DNA of 64,000 nucleotides from Bacilli bacterium (lineage in GTDB: Bacteria > Bacillota_I > Bacilli_A > RFN20 > DUOF01): contig JAFWYE010000009.1 in NCBI GenBank assembly GCA_017517765.1, positions 185,031 to 249,030 of the forward strand. The letters are read 5' to 3'. Position numbers and translations under genes: made by a program. Numbering within the stretch: the stretch's first letter is position 1; each line of letters starts with the position of its first letter. Positions 1 to 8,441 of the stretch are shown piece after piece. Under the pieces are notes generated by a model. It ran no database searches, was not told where the DNA came from, and saw nothing but the letters and a program-made list of their open reading frames with translations.

Positions 1-266
1 ATTCTTTTTCCATATTTAGTATTTGTCTTATCAGATAATCCTCCAAATATAGGAAGCATAAATAATCCAAATAAGTTATCTGCTGCCATGATTGCTCCAA
101 TGATGTAAGCATATGATTCAGGCTCACCACCAAATTTAGCAATTAATAAATCTTCTAAAAATAATGGTGCATAATAGTTATAGACTTGCCAAAGCATTAA
201 AATGGTAAAAAACGCAAGACCTATAAACGTTGTACGTTTTACGTTAAGTTTTAAATTATTTTCCAT
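1..266 (-). CDS. MFS sugar transporter, N-terminal part (runs off window)
   Basis: Reading the minus strand from an ATG at 266 gives 88 codons open to the window edge. The residues seen hold a first membrane helix (about 13-33), a second (about 55-75) and then LSDKTNTKYGKR, the cytoplasmic loop 2-3 signature of the major facilitator superfamily. The spacing and the loop resemble the SLC45/GPH-type sugar:cation symporters, so a sugar import role is likely, but the substrate cannot be read from this fragment. AACCTCCT on the plus strand at 271-278 is a strong ribosome site. The gene diverges from nifJ across a region with a perfect inverted repeat. It is truncated only by the window edge, so no defect is implied. 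Confidence 0.75.
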   Translation of the reverse strand, partial: MENNLKLNVKRTTFIGLAFFTILMLWQVYNYYAPLFLEDLLIAKFGGEPESYAYIIGAIMAADNLFGLFMLPIFGGLSDKTNTKYGKR

Positions 267-298
267 AAACTCAACCTCCTATATTTATGTTAACACAT

Positions 299-319
299 AT
301 GTATTTTTTTAAAATACAT
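299..319. promoter_or_regulatory. Perfect 9-bp inverted repeat, candidate operator
   Basis: ATGTATTTT, a TTT spacer and AAAATACAT form a perfect dyad between the divergent MFS transporter and nifJ. It lies about 30 bases upstream of the transporter start and 15 bases before the nifJ -35 region, a position suited to a repressor. It matches no regulator consensus that I can name. Symmetry and place are seen; function is inferred. Confidence 0.35.
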
Positions 320-333
320 TTAGGCCCTTTTTA

Positions 334-363
334 TTGTTTAAGATTGAGGAATGTAGGTATAAT
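334..363 (+). promoter_or_regulatory. Promoter of nifJ
   Basis: TTGTTT (334-339), an 18-base spacer and a perfect TATAAT (358-363) precede nifJ by about 30 bases. The ribosome site GAGG lies at 378-381. Confidence 0.55.
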
Positions 364-393
364 GGAATTATAGAAAAGAGGCGTATTTAAAAG

Positions 394-3300
394 ATGAGTA
401 AAAAAAAGATTATTATGTCTGTAGATGGTAATGAAGCTTGCGCCCATGGCGCATATGCTTTTAGTGAAGTTGCTGCTATCTACCCTATAACACCTAGTTC
501 TCCTATGGCTGAACACGTTGATGCTTGGAGTAGTAAGGGAAGAAAAAATGTATTTGGAAGCAATGTAAAAGTTGTTGAAATGGAATCGGAAGCTGGCGCT
601 AGTGGTGCAGTTCATGGTGCATTACAAGGTGGTGCTCTTGCATCTACTTATACAGCTAGCCAAGGATTACTTCTAATGATTCCTAATTTATATAAAATGG
701 TTGGTGAATTATTACCAGGAGTATTACATGTATCTGCTAGAAGTTTAGCAACTAGAGCATTATCAATTTTTGGTGATCACCAAGATATTTATGCTGTAAG
801 ACAAACTGGAGCATGTATGATATGTTCTCATTCAGTTCAAGAAGCTGCAGACCTTGCTCCTGTTGCTCACTTAACTGCAATTAAAGCAGGAATCCCTGTA
901 GTTCACTTCTTTGATGGATTTAGAACAAGTCATGAAATTCAAAAAGTTGAATTACAAGATTATGATAACTTAAAGGCTTTACTAGATATGGATGCTGTAA
1001 AGAGATTTAAAGACAATGCTTTAAATCCTCATACAAATTCTGTAACTAGAGGTGGAGCTGAAAATGATGATATTTATTTCCAAGCTAGAGAAGCTCAAAA
1101 TAAACATTTAGACAATGTAGGTGTTGTTGCAAGTGAATATTTCAAAAAGATTTCTAAATTAACAGGTAGAAAATATGCTCCATTTACTTACTATGGTGCT
1201 AGTGATGCCACTAGAGTAATTATTGCTATGGGTAGTGTTACTCAAACAATTGAAGAAACAATTGATACTTTAAATAAAAAAGGTGCTAAGGTTGGTTTAG
1301 TAAAAGTTCACTTATATAGACCATTCTTATCAGATAAATTAGCAAGTGTAATTCCTGCAACATGTACTAGCATTGCTGTTTTAGATAGAACTAAAGAAGC
1401 TGGTGCTACAGGTGAACCATTATACTTAGATGTTGTTACTGCTTTATTTAAAGAAAACAAACATTATGATGTATTAATTGGTGGTAGATATGGATTATCT
1501 AGTAAAGATACTCAACCATGCCATATTAAAGCTGTATATGACAATTTAAAGAAAAAGAAGCCATTAAATGGATTTACTGTAGGCATTGAAGATGATGTAA
1601 CTCATTTATCATTAAAAGTTAATCCTAACTTTAATGTTAAAACAGATTATATTTCATGCTTATTCTATGGATTAGGTAGTGATGGTACAGTTGGAGCAAA
1701 CAAGAGTTCAATCAAAATTATTGGTGAAGCTACAAAGATGTACACTCAAGCTTATTTTGCTTATGACTCTAAAAAGAGTGGTGGAGCAACAAGAAGCCAC
1801 TTAAGATTTGGCCCTACTCCTATTAGATCTACTTATTATATTAAGAATGCTGATTTTATCTCATGTTCACTAGATTCTTATATCTTTAAATATAACATGC
1901 TAGATAACTTAAAAATTGGTGGTACTTTCTTACTTAATACATCTGTTGATGAAAATGAAATTGCTAAATATTTACCTAATAGATTAAAGAAACAATTAGC
2001 AGATAAAAAAGCTAAATTCTACATTATTAATGCTAGTAAGATTGCAAAAGAAGTTGGTATGGGTAGAAAAACTAATACAGTTCTTCAAAGTGCCTTCTTT
2101 AAATTAAATCCTGGATTAATGCCATATACTAAAGCAAACACTTTAATGAAGCAATTTGCTAAAAAGTCTTATGGTCATAAGGGTGATGAAATTGTTAAAT
2201 GTAACTATGACGCTATTGATAGAGGTGGAGAATATGTTGAAGTTAAAGTTGATTCATCTTGGAGTGAATTAAAGGTTAATGATGTAAGAAAGAATTCTGA
2301 TAATTACTTTGATGCATTTGTTACTCCAATTGGTACTTTAGATGGTTATGATTTACCTGTATCTACATTTACCAAATATGGATTACTTGATGGTACAATG
2401 CAAAATAATGTAACATTCAAAGAAAAAAGAGAAATTGCTGAAGAAGTACCTCATTGGATTAAAGAGAATTGTATCCAATGTAACAAGTGTGTATTTGTAT
2501 GTCCACACGCTACAATTAGAGCATTCTTACTTGATGGAAGCGAATATGAAGCTGCTCCTGAAGTTGTAAAGAAAGAATATTTAGAAGCTATGGGTGGCCC
2601 TAATGTTAAGGGATTAAAATTCAAAGTACAAGTAGATCCTAAAAACTGTGTTGGATGTGGATTATGTGTAAGAGAGTGTCCAGGTAAAGCTGGTGCTAAA
2701 GCACTTGAGATGAAACCTATCGCTGAAGAACTTCATGAAGATGAAGGTGCTAATTACTTATATAAGAATGTTGAATATAAAACTCAATACTTCCCTACTA
2801 ATACAGTAAAAGGTATTGGTTTTGCTAGACCTTACTTTGAAGTAAGTGGTTCTTGTGCTGGATGTGGAGAAACTCCTTATTATAGATTACTATCTCAATT
2901 ATTTGGTAAAGATATGATTATTGCCAATGCTACTGGATGTTCTTCAATTTACAATGGTTCTACACCATCTACTCCATTCTGTACTGATGAAAATAATGAA
3001 GGACCAGCTTGGGCTAACTCATTATTCGAAGATAATGCCGAATTTGGTTATGGTATGAAAATTGCAAATGATTATAAGACTCTTCAAATTCTAAATGCTT
3101 TAAATGACAATATGAATGAATTAGAACCAGAGTTACAAGAAGTGGCTAAGACTTATATTGATAATATTAATAACAGAGAAAAACAAAGAGAAATTAAAGA
3201 TAGGCTTATTTCATTAGTAGAGGCAAGTAGTAATGAAGGCGTTAAACGTCTATTAGATTACAAAAATGATATTGTAACTAAGTCTCAATGGATTATTGGT

Positions 3301-3930
3301 GGAGACGGTTGGGCTTATGATATTGGTTTTGGTGGATTAGACCATGTTCTTGCTAATAACGAAAATGTTAATATCTTAGTACTTGATACAGAAGTTTACT
3401 CTAACACTGGTGGTCAAGCTAGTAAGTCAAGTCAAACTGGTGCTATCGCTAAATTTGCTGCTAGTGGTAAAAAGACTGCTAAGAAAGATTTAGCACAAAT
3501 TGCTATGAGTTATGGTCATGTTTATGTTGCTCAAGTTAATATGGGTGCTAATAATATGCAAGTAATTAAAGCTATGAAAGAAGCTGAAAGTTATGATGGA
3601 CCATCACTAATTATTGCATATTGTCCTTGTATCGAACATGGTATAAGAAGTGGTATGTTAAGTCACCAACAAGTTCAAAAGAAAGCTACTGAATGTGGAT
3701 ACTTCAATATTTATAGATATGACCCAAGACTAAAAGAAGAAGGTAAAAACCCACTTCAATTAGACTTTAAAGAACCTGATTTTACTAAGTTTAAAGAGTT
3801 TGTATTAAATGAAACTAGATTTGCTTCATTATCTAAGATAAATCCAAGCAATGCTGATGCACTATTAGACTTATCTATAAAATATGCACAAAACAGATTT
3901 GAAAAACTAGATAAAGCTAGCAAAGAATAA
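394..3930 (+). CDS. nifJ: Pyruvate:ferredoxin (flavodoxin) oxidoreductase
   Basis: Single-chain PFOR of 1178 residues, the usual full length. It decarboxylates pyruvate to acetyl-CoA and CO2 and passes electrons to ferredoxin or flavodoxin, the central step of anaerobic fermentation. The N-terminal domain carries the YPITPSSPM pyruvate-site loop. Two ferredoxin-type 4Fe-4S motifs follow: C693, C696, C699 with C703, and C752, C755, C758 with C762. The C-terminal thiamine-diphosphate domain has CAGCGE (C821, C824) contributing to the proximal cluster and GDGWAYDIG from residue 970. It is one of the few plus-strand genes, stands alone, has its own promoter and ends at a bidirectional terminator. 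No defects are seen. It implies oxygen-sensitive energy metabolism and no need for a pyruvate dehydrogenase complex. Confidence 0.98.
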   Translation: MSKKKIIMSVDGNEACAHGAYAFSEVAAIYPITPSSPMAEHVDAWSSKGRKNVFGSNVKVVEMESEAGASGAVHGALQGGALASTYTASQGLLLMIPNLYKMVGELLPGVLHVSARSLATRALSIFGDHQDIYAVRQTGACMICSHSVQEAADLAPVAHLTAIKAGIPVVHFFDGFRTSHEIQKVELQDYDNLKALLDMDAVKRFKDNALNPHTNSVTRGGAENDDIYFQAREAQNKHLDNVGVVASEYFKKISKLTGRKYAPFTYYGASDATRVIIAMGSVTQTIEETIDTLNKKGAKVGLVKVHLYRPFLSDKLASVIPATCTSIAVLDRTKEAGATGEPLYLDVVTALFKENKHYDVLIGGRYGLSSKDTQPCHIKAVYDNLKKKKPLNGFTVGIEDDVTHLSLKVNPNFNVKTDYISCLFYGLGSDGTVGANKSSIKIIGEATKMYTQAYFAYDSKKSGGATRSHLRFGPTPIRSTYYIKNADFISCSLDSYIFKYNMLDNLKIGGTFLLNTSVDENEIAKYLPNRLKKQLADKKAKFYIINASKIAKEVGMGRKTNTVLQSAFFKLNPGLMPYTKANTLMKQFAKKSYGHKGDEIVKCNYDAIDRGGEYVEVKVDSSWSELKVNDVRKNSDNYFDAFVTPIGTLDGYDLPVSTFTKYGLLDGTMQNNVTFKEKREIAEEVPHWIKENCIQCNKCVFVCPHATIRAFLLDGSEYEAAPEVVKKEYLEAMGGPNVKGLKFKVQVDPKNCVGCGLCVRECPGKAGAKALEMKPIAEELHEDEGANYLYKNVEYKTQYFPTNTVKGIGFARPYFEVSGSCAGCGETPYYRLLSQLFGKDMIIANATGCSSIYNGSTPSTPFCTDENNEGPAWANSLFEDNAEFGYGMKIANDYKTLQILNALNDNMNELEPELQEVAKTYIDNINNREKQREIKDRLISLVEASSNEGVKRLLDYKNDIVTKSQWIIGGDGWAYDIGFGGLDHVLANNENVNILVLDTEVYSNTGGQASKSSQTGAIAKFAASGKKTAKKDLAQIAMSYGHVYVAQVNMGANNMQVIKAMKEAESYDGPSLIIAYCPCIEHGIRSGMLSHQQVQKKATECGYFNIYRYDPRLKEEGKNPLQLDFKEPDFTKFKEFVLNETRFASLSKINPSNADALLDLSIKYAQNRFEKLDKASKE

Positions 3931-3937
3931 AAAAGTA

Positions 3938-3966
3938 AAGGAACCTACTTAAGGTTCCTTTTATTT
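3938..3966. terminator. Bidirectional terminator between nifJ and the FGase-like gene
   Basis: AAGGAACCT, a five-base loop and AGGTTCCTT (stem 3938-3960) are flanked by TTTTATTTT on one strand and TTTACTTTTTT on the other. It serves both convergent genes, and the stop codon of the minus-strand gene abuts the stem. Confidence 0.85.
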
Positions 3967-4956
3967 TATATAATTATCTAAGTATATAACCATTTCGCTA
4001 ATCATACTAACTAAATCATTATATCTTTGTGACTTATAGTTATAATTAATAAATCTAGAGTTTAATTCAAGTTGGATTCCTACTATATTACATTCATCAT
4101 GAACAAATGAGGCAATTGTACCTTTACCTGCATGGAATGGAGTATCTATACTTGTAGAAAATTTATACTTCATGGCTATTGATCTTATAGAGTTTAAAAG
4201 TGTTGTATCATTATTAATATTAACACCATCATTAATTCCAATATTAATTTCTTCTTCTCTACTACTTTTTAAAGTATGCACATCAATCAGTGCTTTTATT
4301 TTTTGACTATTAATTTGACTAGCAAGTTTATTTTTATATTTGCAATTTCCTCTATTAGCATTATCATTTACAAAAACATTTCCTATATTTTTAGTCTTTA
4401 TTATTACATTACAATCAGTTAATATCTTAACAGAACTAGCTATAGTACCTGTACCAAAATCAGGTCTTTTATATAACCCATTATAATATTGAGATACATT
4501 ATGGGGAGCACTAACTATAACATCTAAATTCCCTTTATCATAGATAAAGTCTCCTTTACCATTTGAGTACTTATTTAATAACTTTTTAGAGTCCAAATAT
4601 AAGCCATTATTCTTTTTGAAATTATGAATAATCTTTTTTATAATACTCTTTTCATAAAAAAATAATTCATTATACTCATTATCACTATAGTATTCATTTA
4701 GATAAAGTAAATCATTATTTAACATATCAATAATATTTTCATCATTATATACTGAATAAACTTTATATTTAATATGTTCAAAATACTCTTCATATTTATC
4801 AGTAAAAGAAATAATAAAGTCTTCATGAAAATAATGTTTAATACCAATAAGCACATTTATTTTTACTTCTTCCTCTTTTTCTATTTCTTTTAATATCTTT
4901 TTAAAATTGACTGTATTAAATACCGAGTCCTTATCTATTAACATTGCTACTTCCAT
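3961..4956 (-). CDS. N-formylglutamate amidohydrolase-like protein
   Basis: 331 residues from the ATG at 4956. An upstream in-frame TTG at 4965 is less likely, because the GGAGA site sits about ten bases before this ATG and almost touches the TTG. The C-terminal half matches the zinc-dependent N-formylglutamate amidohydrolase fold in its landmarks: SAPHN (149-153), IDVH (224-227) and IQLELN (294-299), which supply the His/Asp/Glu metal and catalytic positions of that family. The N-terminal 140 residues are not recognised. No histidine-degradation genes are nearby, so the substrate may be another N-acylated or peptide-like amide. It starts one base after the ung stop codon, so it is probably cotranscribed with uppP and ung. 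Confidence 0.6.
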   Translation of the reverse strand: MEVAMLIDKDSVFNTVNFKKILKEIEKEEEVKINVLIGIKHYFHEDFIISFTDKYEEYFEHIKYKVYSVYNDENIIDMLNNDLLYLNEYYSDNEYNELFFYEKSIIKKIIHNFKKNNGLYLDSKKLLNKYSNGKGDFIYDKGNLDVIVSAPHNVSQYYNGLYKRPDFGTGTIASSVKILTDCNVIIKTKNIGNVFVNDNANRGNCKYKNKLASQINSQKIKALIDVHTLKSSREEEINIGINDGVNINNDTTLLNSIRSIAMKYKFSTSIDTPFHAGKGTIASFVHDECNIVGIQLELNSRFINYNYKSQRYNDLVSMISEMVIYLDNYIK

Positions 4957-4957
4957 A

Positions 4958-5623
4958 TTAATCAATTCTCCAATCGATAGGACTCCTGTTATTCTTTATT
5001 AAAAACTCATTAGCTTTAGAAAAATGTTTGCATCCAAAAAAGCCATTATATGCACTAAGTGGGGAAGGATGAACAGTTTCAAGAACTAAATGTTTGGGAT
5101 TAGTAATTAATGATTTTTTACTTCTACTAGGTGTTCCCCAAAGCATAAATACTTTCGGAGTATCATCTTCATTTAGTTTTTCGATTACTCTATCAGTAAA
5201 TATTTCCCACCCTTTATTTTTATGAGCCATTGGTTTAGAGTCTACTACAGTCATAATAGTGTTAAGTAATAATACACCCTCATTAGCCCATTTAGTCAAG
5301 TTTCCATGGTTTGGTATATCTATACCTAAATCACTATTTATTTCTTTATAGATATTAACTAAACTAGGTGGAACTTTAATTCCTTTATTAACAGAAAAAC
5401 ATAGTCCATGAGCTTGGTTTACTTGATGATATGGATCTTGACCTAAAATAACAACTTTAACATTATTAAAATCGGTTAATTCAAAACACTTAAAAATATC
5501 TCCTTTTCTAGGATAAACACTCTTAGTGTTATATTCTTCAATTATGAAACTCTTTAAACTTTGAAAGTAATCTTTAGAAGTCTCTTCATCAATAAAAGTT
5601 TTCCACCCATTAACTATTTTCAC
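4958..5623 (-). CDS. ung: Uracil-DNA glycosylase, family 1
   Basis: 221 residues, normal for the family. It removes uracil from DNA to start base-excision repair. GQDPYH (61-66, with D63 activating the water) and HPSPLS (185-190, the DNA-intercalation loop with the catalytic His) are intact. The start is a GTG that directly follows the uppP stop codon, with GGTGAT in the end of uppP serving as the ribosome site, which indicates translational coupling. It is the middle gene of uppP-ung-amidohydrolase-like. No oddities are seen. Confidence 0.96.
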   Translation of the reverse strand: MKIVNGWKTFIDEETSKDYFQSLKSFIIEEYNTKSVYPRKGDIFKCFELTDFNNVKVVILGQDPYHQVNQAHGLCFSVNKGIKVPPSLVNIYKEINSDLGIDIPNHGNLTKWANEGVLLLNTIMTVVDSKPMAHKNKGWEIFTDRVIEKLNEDDTPKVFMLWGTPSRSKKSLITNPKHLVLETVHPSPLSAYNGFFGCKHFSKANEFLIKNNRSPIDWRID

Positions 5624-6418
5624 TTAAATCACCAATAATATGATACTATAAATAGCTCCTATACTAACACAATAAAGGCCAAATATTTTACTCTTGCCTT
5701 TACTTACCACATTATGTAATACACACATAGATATGTATGTAGTAATAAATGTAATAAGGAAAATAATTATATATGGAATAATTAAAGTAGTATCTATTAC
5801 AAAATCATTAACGTTTAATACAAGCGAACCTATAACAAGTGGAAAAAGTAAAAGAAAAGTTAAATTAAAACTATCTTCCTTATTTAATTTAATAATATTA
5901 CATCCAAGTAAGCTAGAGCCACTTCTTGATATTCCAGGTATTAATCCTAAAGATTGACTAATCCCTAATTTAACTTTATCTTTAAATGTTAAATCTTCGA
6001 TGTTTTTACTATTATCTTTATTTCTAATAATAAGAAGTAAAAAACCATTAAAGATCAATAATATAGAGACATAACTCGCTAGTTTATCTAAATAATTATT
6101 TAATATTAATCCAATAAGGCAAGTAGGAATACTAGAAATTATAATTGTAGTAAAATAGTTCCATTCTTTATAATATTCTTTATTATTTTTAAATAAATAT
6201 AAGAAAACTTTTACTATCATATTCTTTATAAAATCAAAATAATAAAAAGTTAAAGCCACAAGTGATGCTAAATGTAATAATATCTCTATTACCATATTTT
6301 CACTATCTATATTAAATAAGTTTTGAATCATAATTAAATGCCCACTACTAGATATAGGAAGTATCTCTCCTATACCTTGAAATATAGCAAGTATAATTAA
6401 TTCAAACAAAAAAAGCAT
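5624..6418 (-). CDS. uppP: Undecaprenyl-diphosphatase
   Basis: 264 residues, a polytopic membrane protein. It dephosphorylates undecaprenyl diphosphate so the lipid carrier can be reused for cell-wall and surface polymer synthesis. The two active-site segments of the UppP/BacA family are present: E18 followed by PISSSGH (21-27), and PGISRSGSS (161-169) with the catalytic Arg. About seven further hydrophobic segments are visible. AGGGG precedes the ATG. Its presence shows that the organism makes undecaprenyl-linked polymers, so it is unlikely to be a wall-less mollicute that lost the whole pathway. First gene of a three-gene unit. Confidence 0.94.
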   Translation of the reverse strand: MLFLFELIILAIFQGIGEILPISSSGHLIMIQNLFNIDSENMVIEILLHLASLVALTFYYFDFIKNMIVKVFLYLFKNNKEYYKEWNYFTTIIISSIPTCLIGLILNNYLDKLASYVSILLIFNGFLLLIIRNKDNSKNIEDLTFKDKVKLGISQSLGLIPGISRSGSSLLGCNIIKLNKEDSFNLTFLLLFPLVIGSLVLNVNDFVIDTTLIIPYIIIFLITFITTYISMCVLHNVVSKGKSKIFGLYCVSIGAIYSIILLVI

Positions 6419-6445
6419 ATATTTACCCCTATATAAACATATGCT

Positions 6446-7324
6446 TTACTTATTTAAATTATCTAATTCTTCTTTAGTTAAAGAGTAATAATTTTCTCTC
6501 TTCTTTTTAGAAAACCATTCTCTAAATTTAATAATTATCTTTTGATAAAAGTGAACACCAATAACTCTCTCTTTTATAAGTTTTTCAATCAACGTACAAG
6601 CAACCTTATATCCAGCCTCTACTCTCTCTTTACATCTTTTAGCATCAAAATCAAGAGTTTGATCTAACATATTTTTACCATTAGTGTTTCCTACAAAATC
6701 CACAATTAAGGTATCATCATCGCTATAAATATAAGCATCACTTTCATTCCTTAATGGAACTACAAAAATTAAATTACAGCCCTTATTTTTTAAGGTTTCT
6801 ACAGGAACATTACTAACTCCAAAACCATCAACATATTTAATCCCATTAATCACAACAGGCTCAAATACCACAGGAATAGCACTACTAGCAAGTAAGTAAT
6901 CTAAAATCTCTTCTTTACTCTTACCATTAACTAAAAATTCAGTAGGGGCATCTTTTACTTTCCTAGTTAAAGGAGTAGCTACAACATAACATTCAACTTT
7001 AGATTTACTAGCTTTTTCTAAGTCTATTTTTTCACTGGCAAGCTTTTTAAATCCCTCTCTAGAAAACATACTCTTAGTTTTGATTTTAGTTAAAAATGAA
7101 GATTTAGATAGGGCTATCTCTTTAGTAACATTTTCCCAAATTTCTACTGCCCCATCTACATCATTTTCCAAAACCTTCATAGAATTAAGTGCTCCAATAC
7201 TAGTACCACTAACCATCTTAACATGCTTTAGTAACTTATACTCCTTCAGTGCTTTAAGAACACCTGCTTGATATGCTCCCTTAGCACCTCCACCACCTAA
7301 CACTAAACCTATCTTATATTTCAT
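6446..7324 (-). CDS. Patatin-like phospholipase family protein
   Basis: 292 residues. The patatin Ser-Asp dyad is intact: the oxyanion loop GGGGAKG (10-16), the nucleophile elbow GTSIG (40-44, S42) and DGFG with D166. Such proteins hydrolyse acyl esters of membrane lipids; RssA-type members are cytoplasmic. There is no signal peptide. It starts two bases after the ychF stop without a clear Shine-Dalgarno, suggesting translation coupled to ychF. A second patatin-like gene lies at 11528-12394, and a lipid kinase and a glycerophosphodiesterase lie between, so lipid turnover is a theme of the region. The exact substrate is unknown. Confidence 0.85.
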   Translation of the reverse strand: MKYKIGLVLGGGGAKGAYQAGVLKALKEYKLLKHVKMVSGTSIGALNSMKVLENDVDGAVEIWENVTKEIALSKSSFLTKIKTKSMFSREGFKKLASEKIDLEKASKSKVECYVVATPLTRKVKDAPTEFLVNGKSKEEILDYLLASSAIPVVFEPVVINGIKYVDGFGVSNVPVETLKNKGCNLIFVVPLRNESDAYIYSDDDTLIVDFVGNTNGKNMLDQTLDFDAKRCKERVEAGYKVACTLIEKLIKERVIGVHFYQKIIIKFREWFSKKKRENYYSLTKEELDNLNK

Positions 7325-7326
7325 AA

Positions 7327-8430
7327 TTAAACATTGAATTTAAAGAACATAATATCTCCATCTTTAACAATATATTCTTTACCTTCCATTCTAAGTTTAC
7401 CATTTTCTTTAACTTTTAATTCACTCTTATACTCCATGATATTCTCATAAGTATAAACTTCAGCTTTAATAAAACCTCTTTGGAAATCAGTATGAATAAT
7501 ACCTGCACACTCAGGAGCAGTCATACCAGTTTTAAAAGTCCAAGCTCTAAGCTCATCTTCACCTGCAGTAAAATAAGTCTCTAATCCAAGTAATGAATAC
7601 ATAGCTTTAGTTAACTTATCTAACCCAGATTCATCTATACCAAGCTCACTTAAAAATTCTTGTTTTTCCCCCGCTTCAAGTGAAGCTAGATCTGCTTCAA
7701 TTTGAGCGCTAATTGGAATAACTAAACTATTTTCTTTACTAGCATACTCTACAAGTTTATTATACTCTGCATTACTAGTAGGATTACTAACTTCACTCTC
7801 ATTTAAATTAGCAACATAAATAATTGGCTTAATACTAAGCAAGTTGAAGTTTTTAACAATATTTGCTTCAATAGAATTTAATTCAACACTTCTAGCATTG
7901 TTTCCACTCTCTAAAGCCTTCTTTATCTTAAGTAAAGTTTCATACTCAAGCATTGCTTCTTTGTCTTTTGTAGTAGTAGCTTTTTTCGCTACTTTTTCAA
8001 TTCTTTTTTCCACAACCTCTAAGTCTGCTAAAGCAAGTTCATAGTTAATAATTTCTACATCTCTAATAGCATCTACACTACCTTCAACATGAAGAATTTC
8101 ATTATTTTCAAAACATCTAACAACTTGGCAAATAGCATCTGTTTCTCTAATATTAGCTAAGAATTTATTTCCTAATCCTTCACCCTTACTAGCACCCTTT
8201 ACAAGTCCAGCTATATCCACAAATTCTAATGTTGCTCTAATAACTTTTCTTGGATTATATAAAGGAATCATATCATCGATTCTTTTATCCATAACTTCTA
8301 CAACACCACTATTAGGTTCAATTGTAGCAAATGGATAGTTAGCAGCCTCCACATTACTTAAAGTTATTGCATTAAACAAAGTAGATTTACCAACATTTGG
8401 CATTCCTACTATTCCAGCTTTTAATCCCAT
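7327..8430 (-). CDS. ychF: Ribosome-binding ATPase YchF (Obg-like)
   Basis: 367 residues, full length. Obg-family P-loop protein that prefers ATP and binds the ribosome. The P-loop GMPNVGKST spans residues 9-17, the DIAGLVKGAS switch region follows, and the C-terminal TGS-like domain ends the protein. AGGAGG lies six bases before the ATG. It sits between the Rel homologue upstream and a patatin-like gene downstream, with gaps of 2-11 bases, so the run is one transcription unit. No anomalies are seen. Confidence 0.96.
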   Translation of the reverse strand: MGLKAGIVGMPNVGKSTLFNAITLSNVEAANYPFATIEPNSGVVEVMDKRIDDMIPLYNPRKVIRATLEFVDIAGLVKGASKGEGLGNKFLANIRETDAICQVVRCFENNEILHVEGSVDAIRDVEIINYELALADLEVVEKRIEKVAKKATTTKDKEAMLEYETLLKIKKALESGNNARSVELNSIEANIVKNFNLLSIKPIIYVANLNESEVSNPTSNAEYNKLVEYASKENSLVIPISAQIEADLASLEAGEKQEFLSELGIDESGLDKLTKAMYSLLGLETYFTAGEDELRAWTFKTGMTAPECAGIIHTDFQRGFIKAEVYTYENIMEYKSELKVKENGKLRMEGKEYIVKDGDIMFFKFNV

Positions 8431-8441
8431 TTTATTACCTC

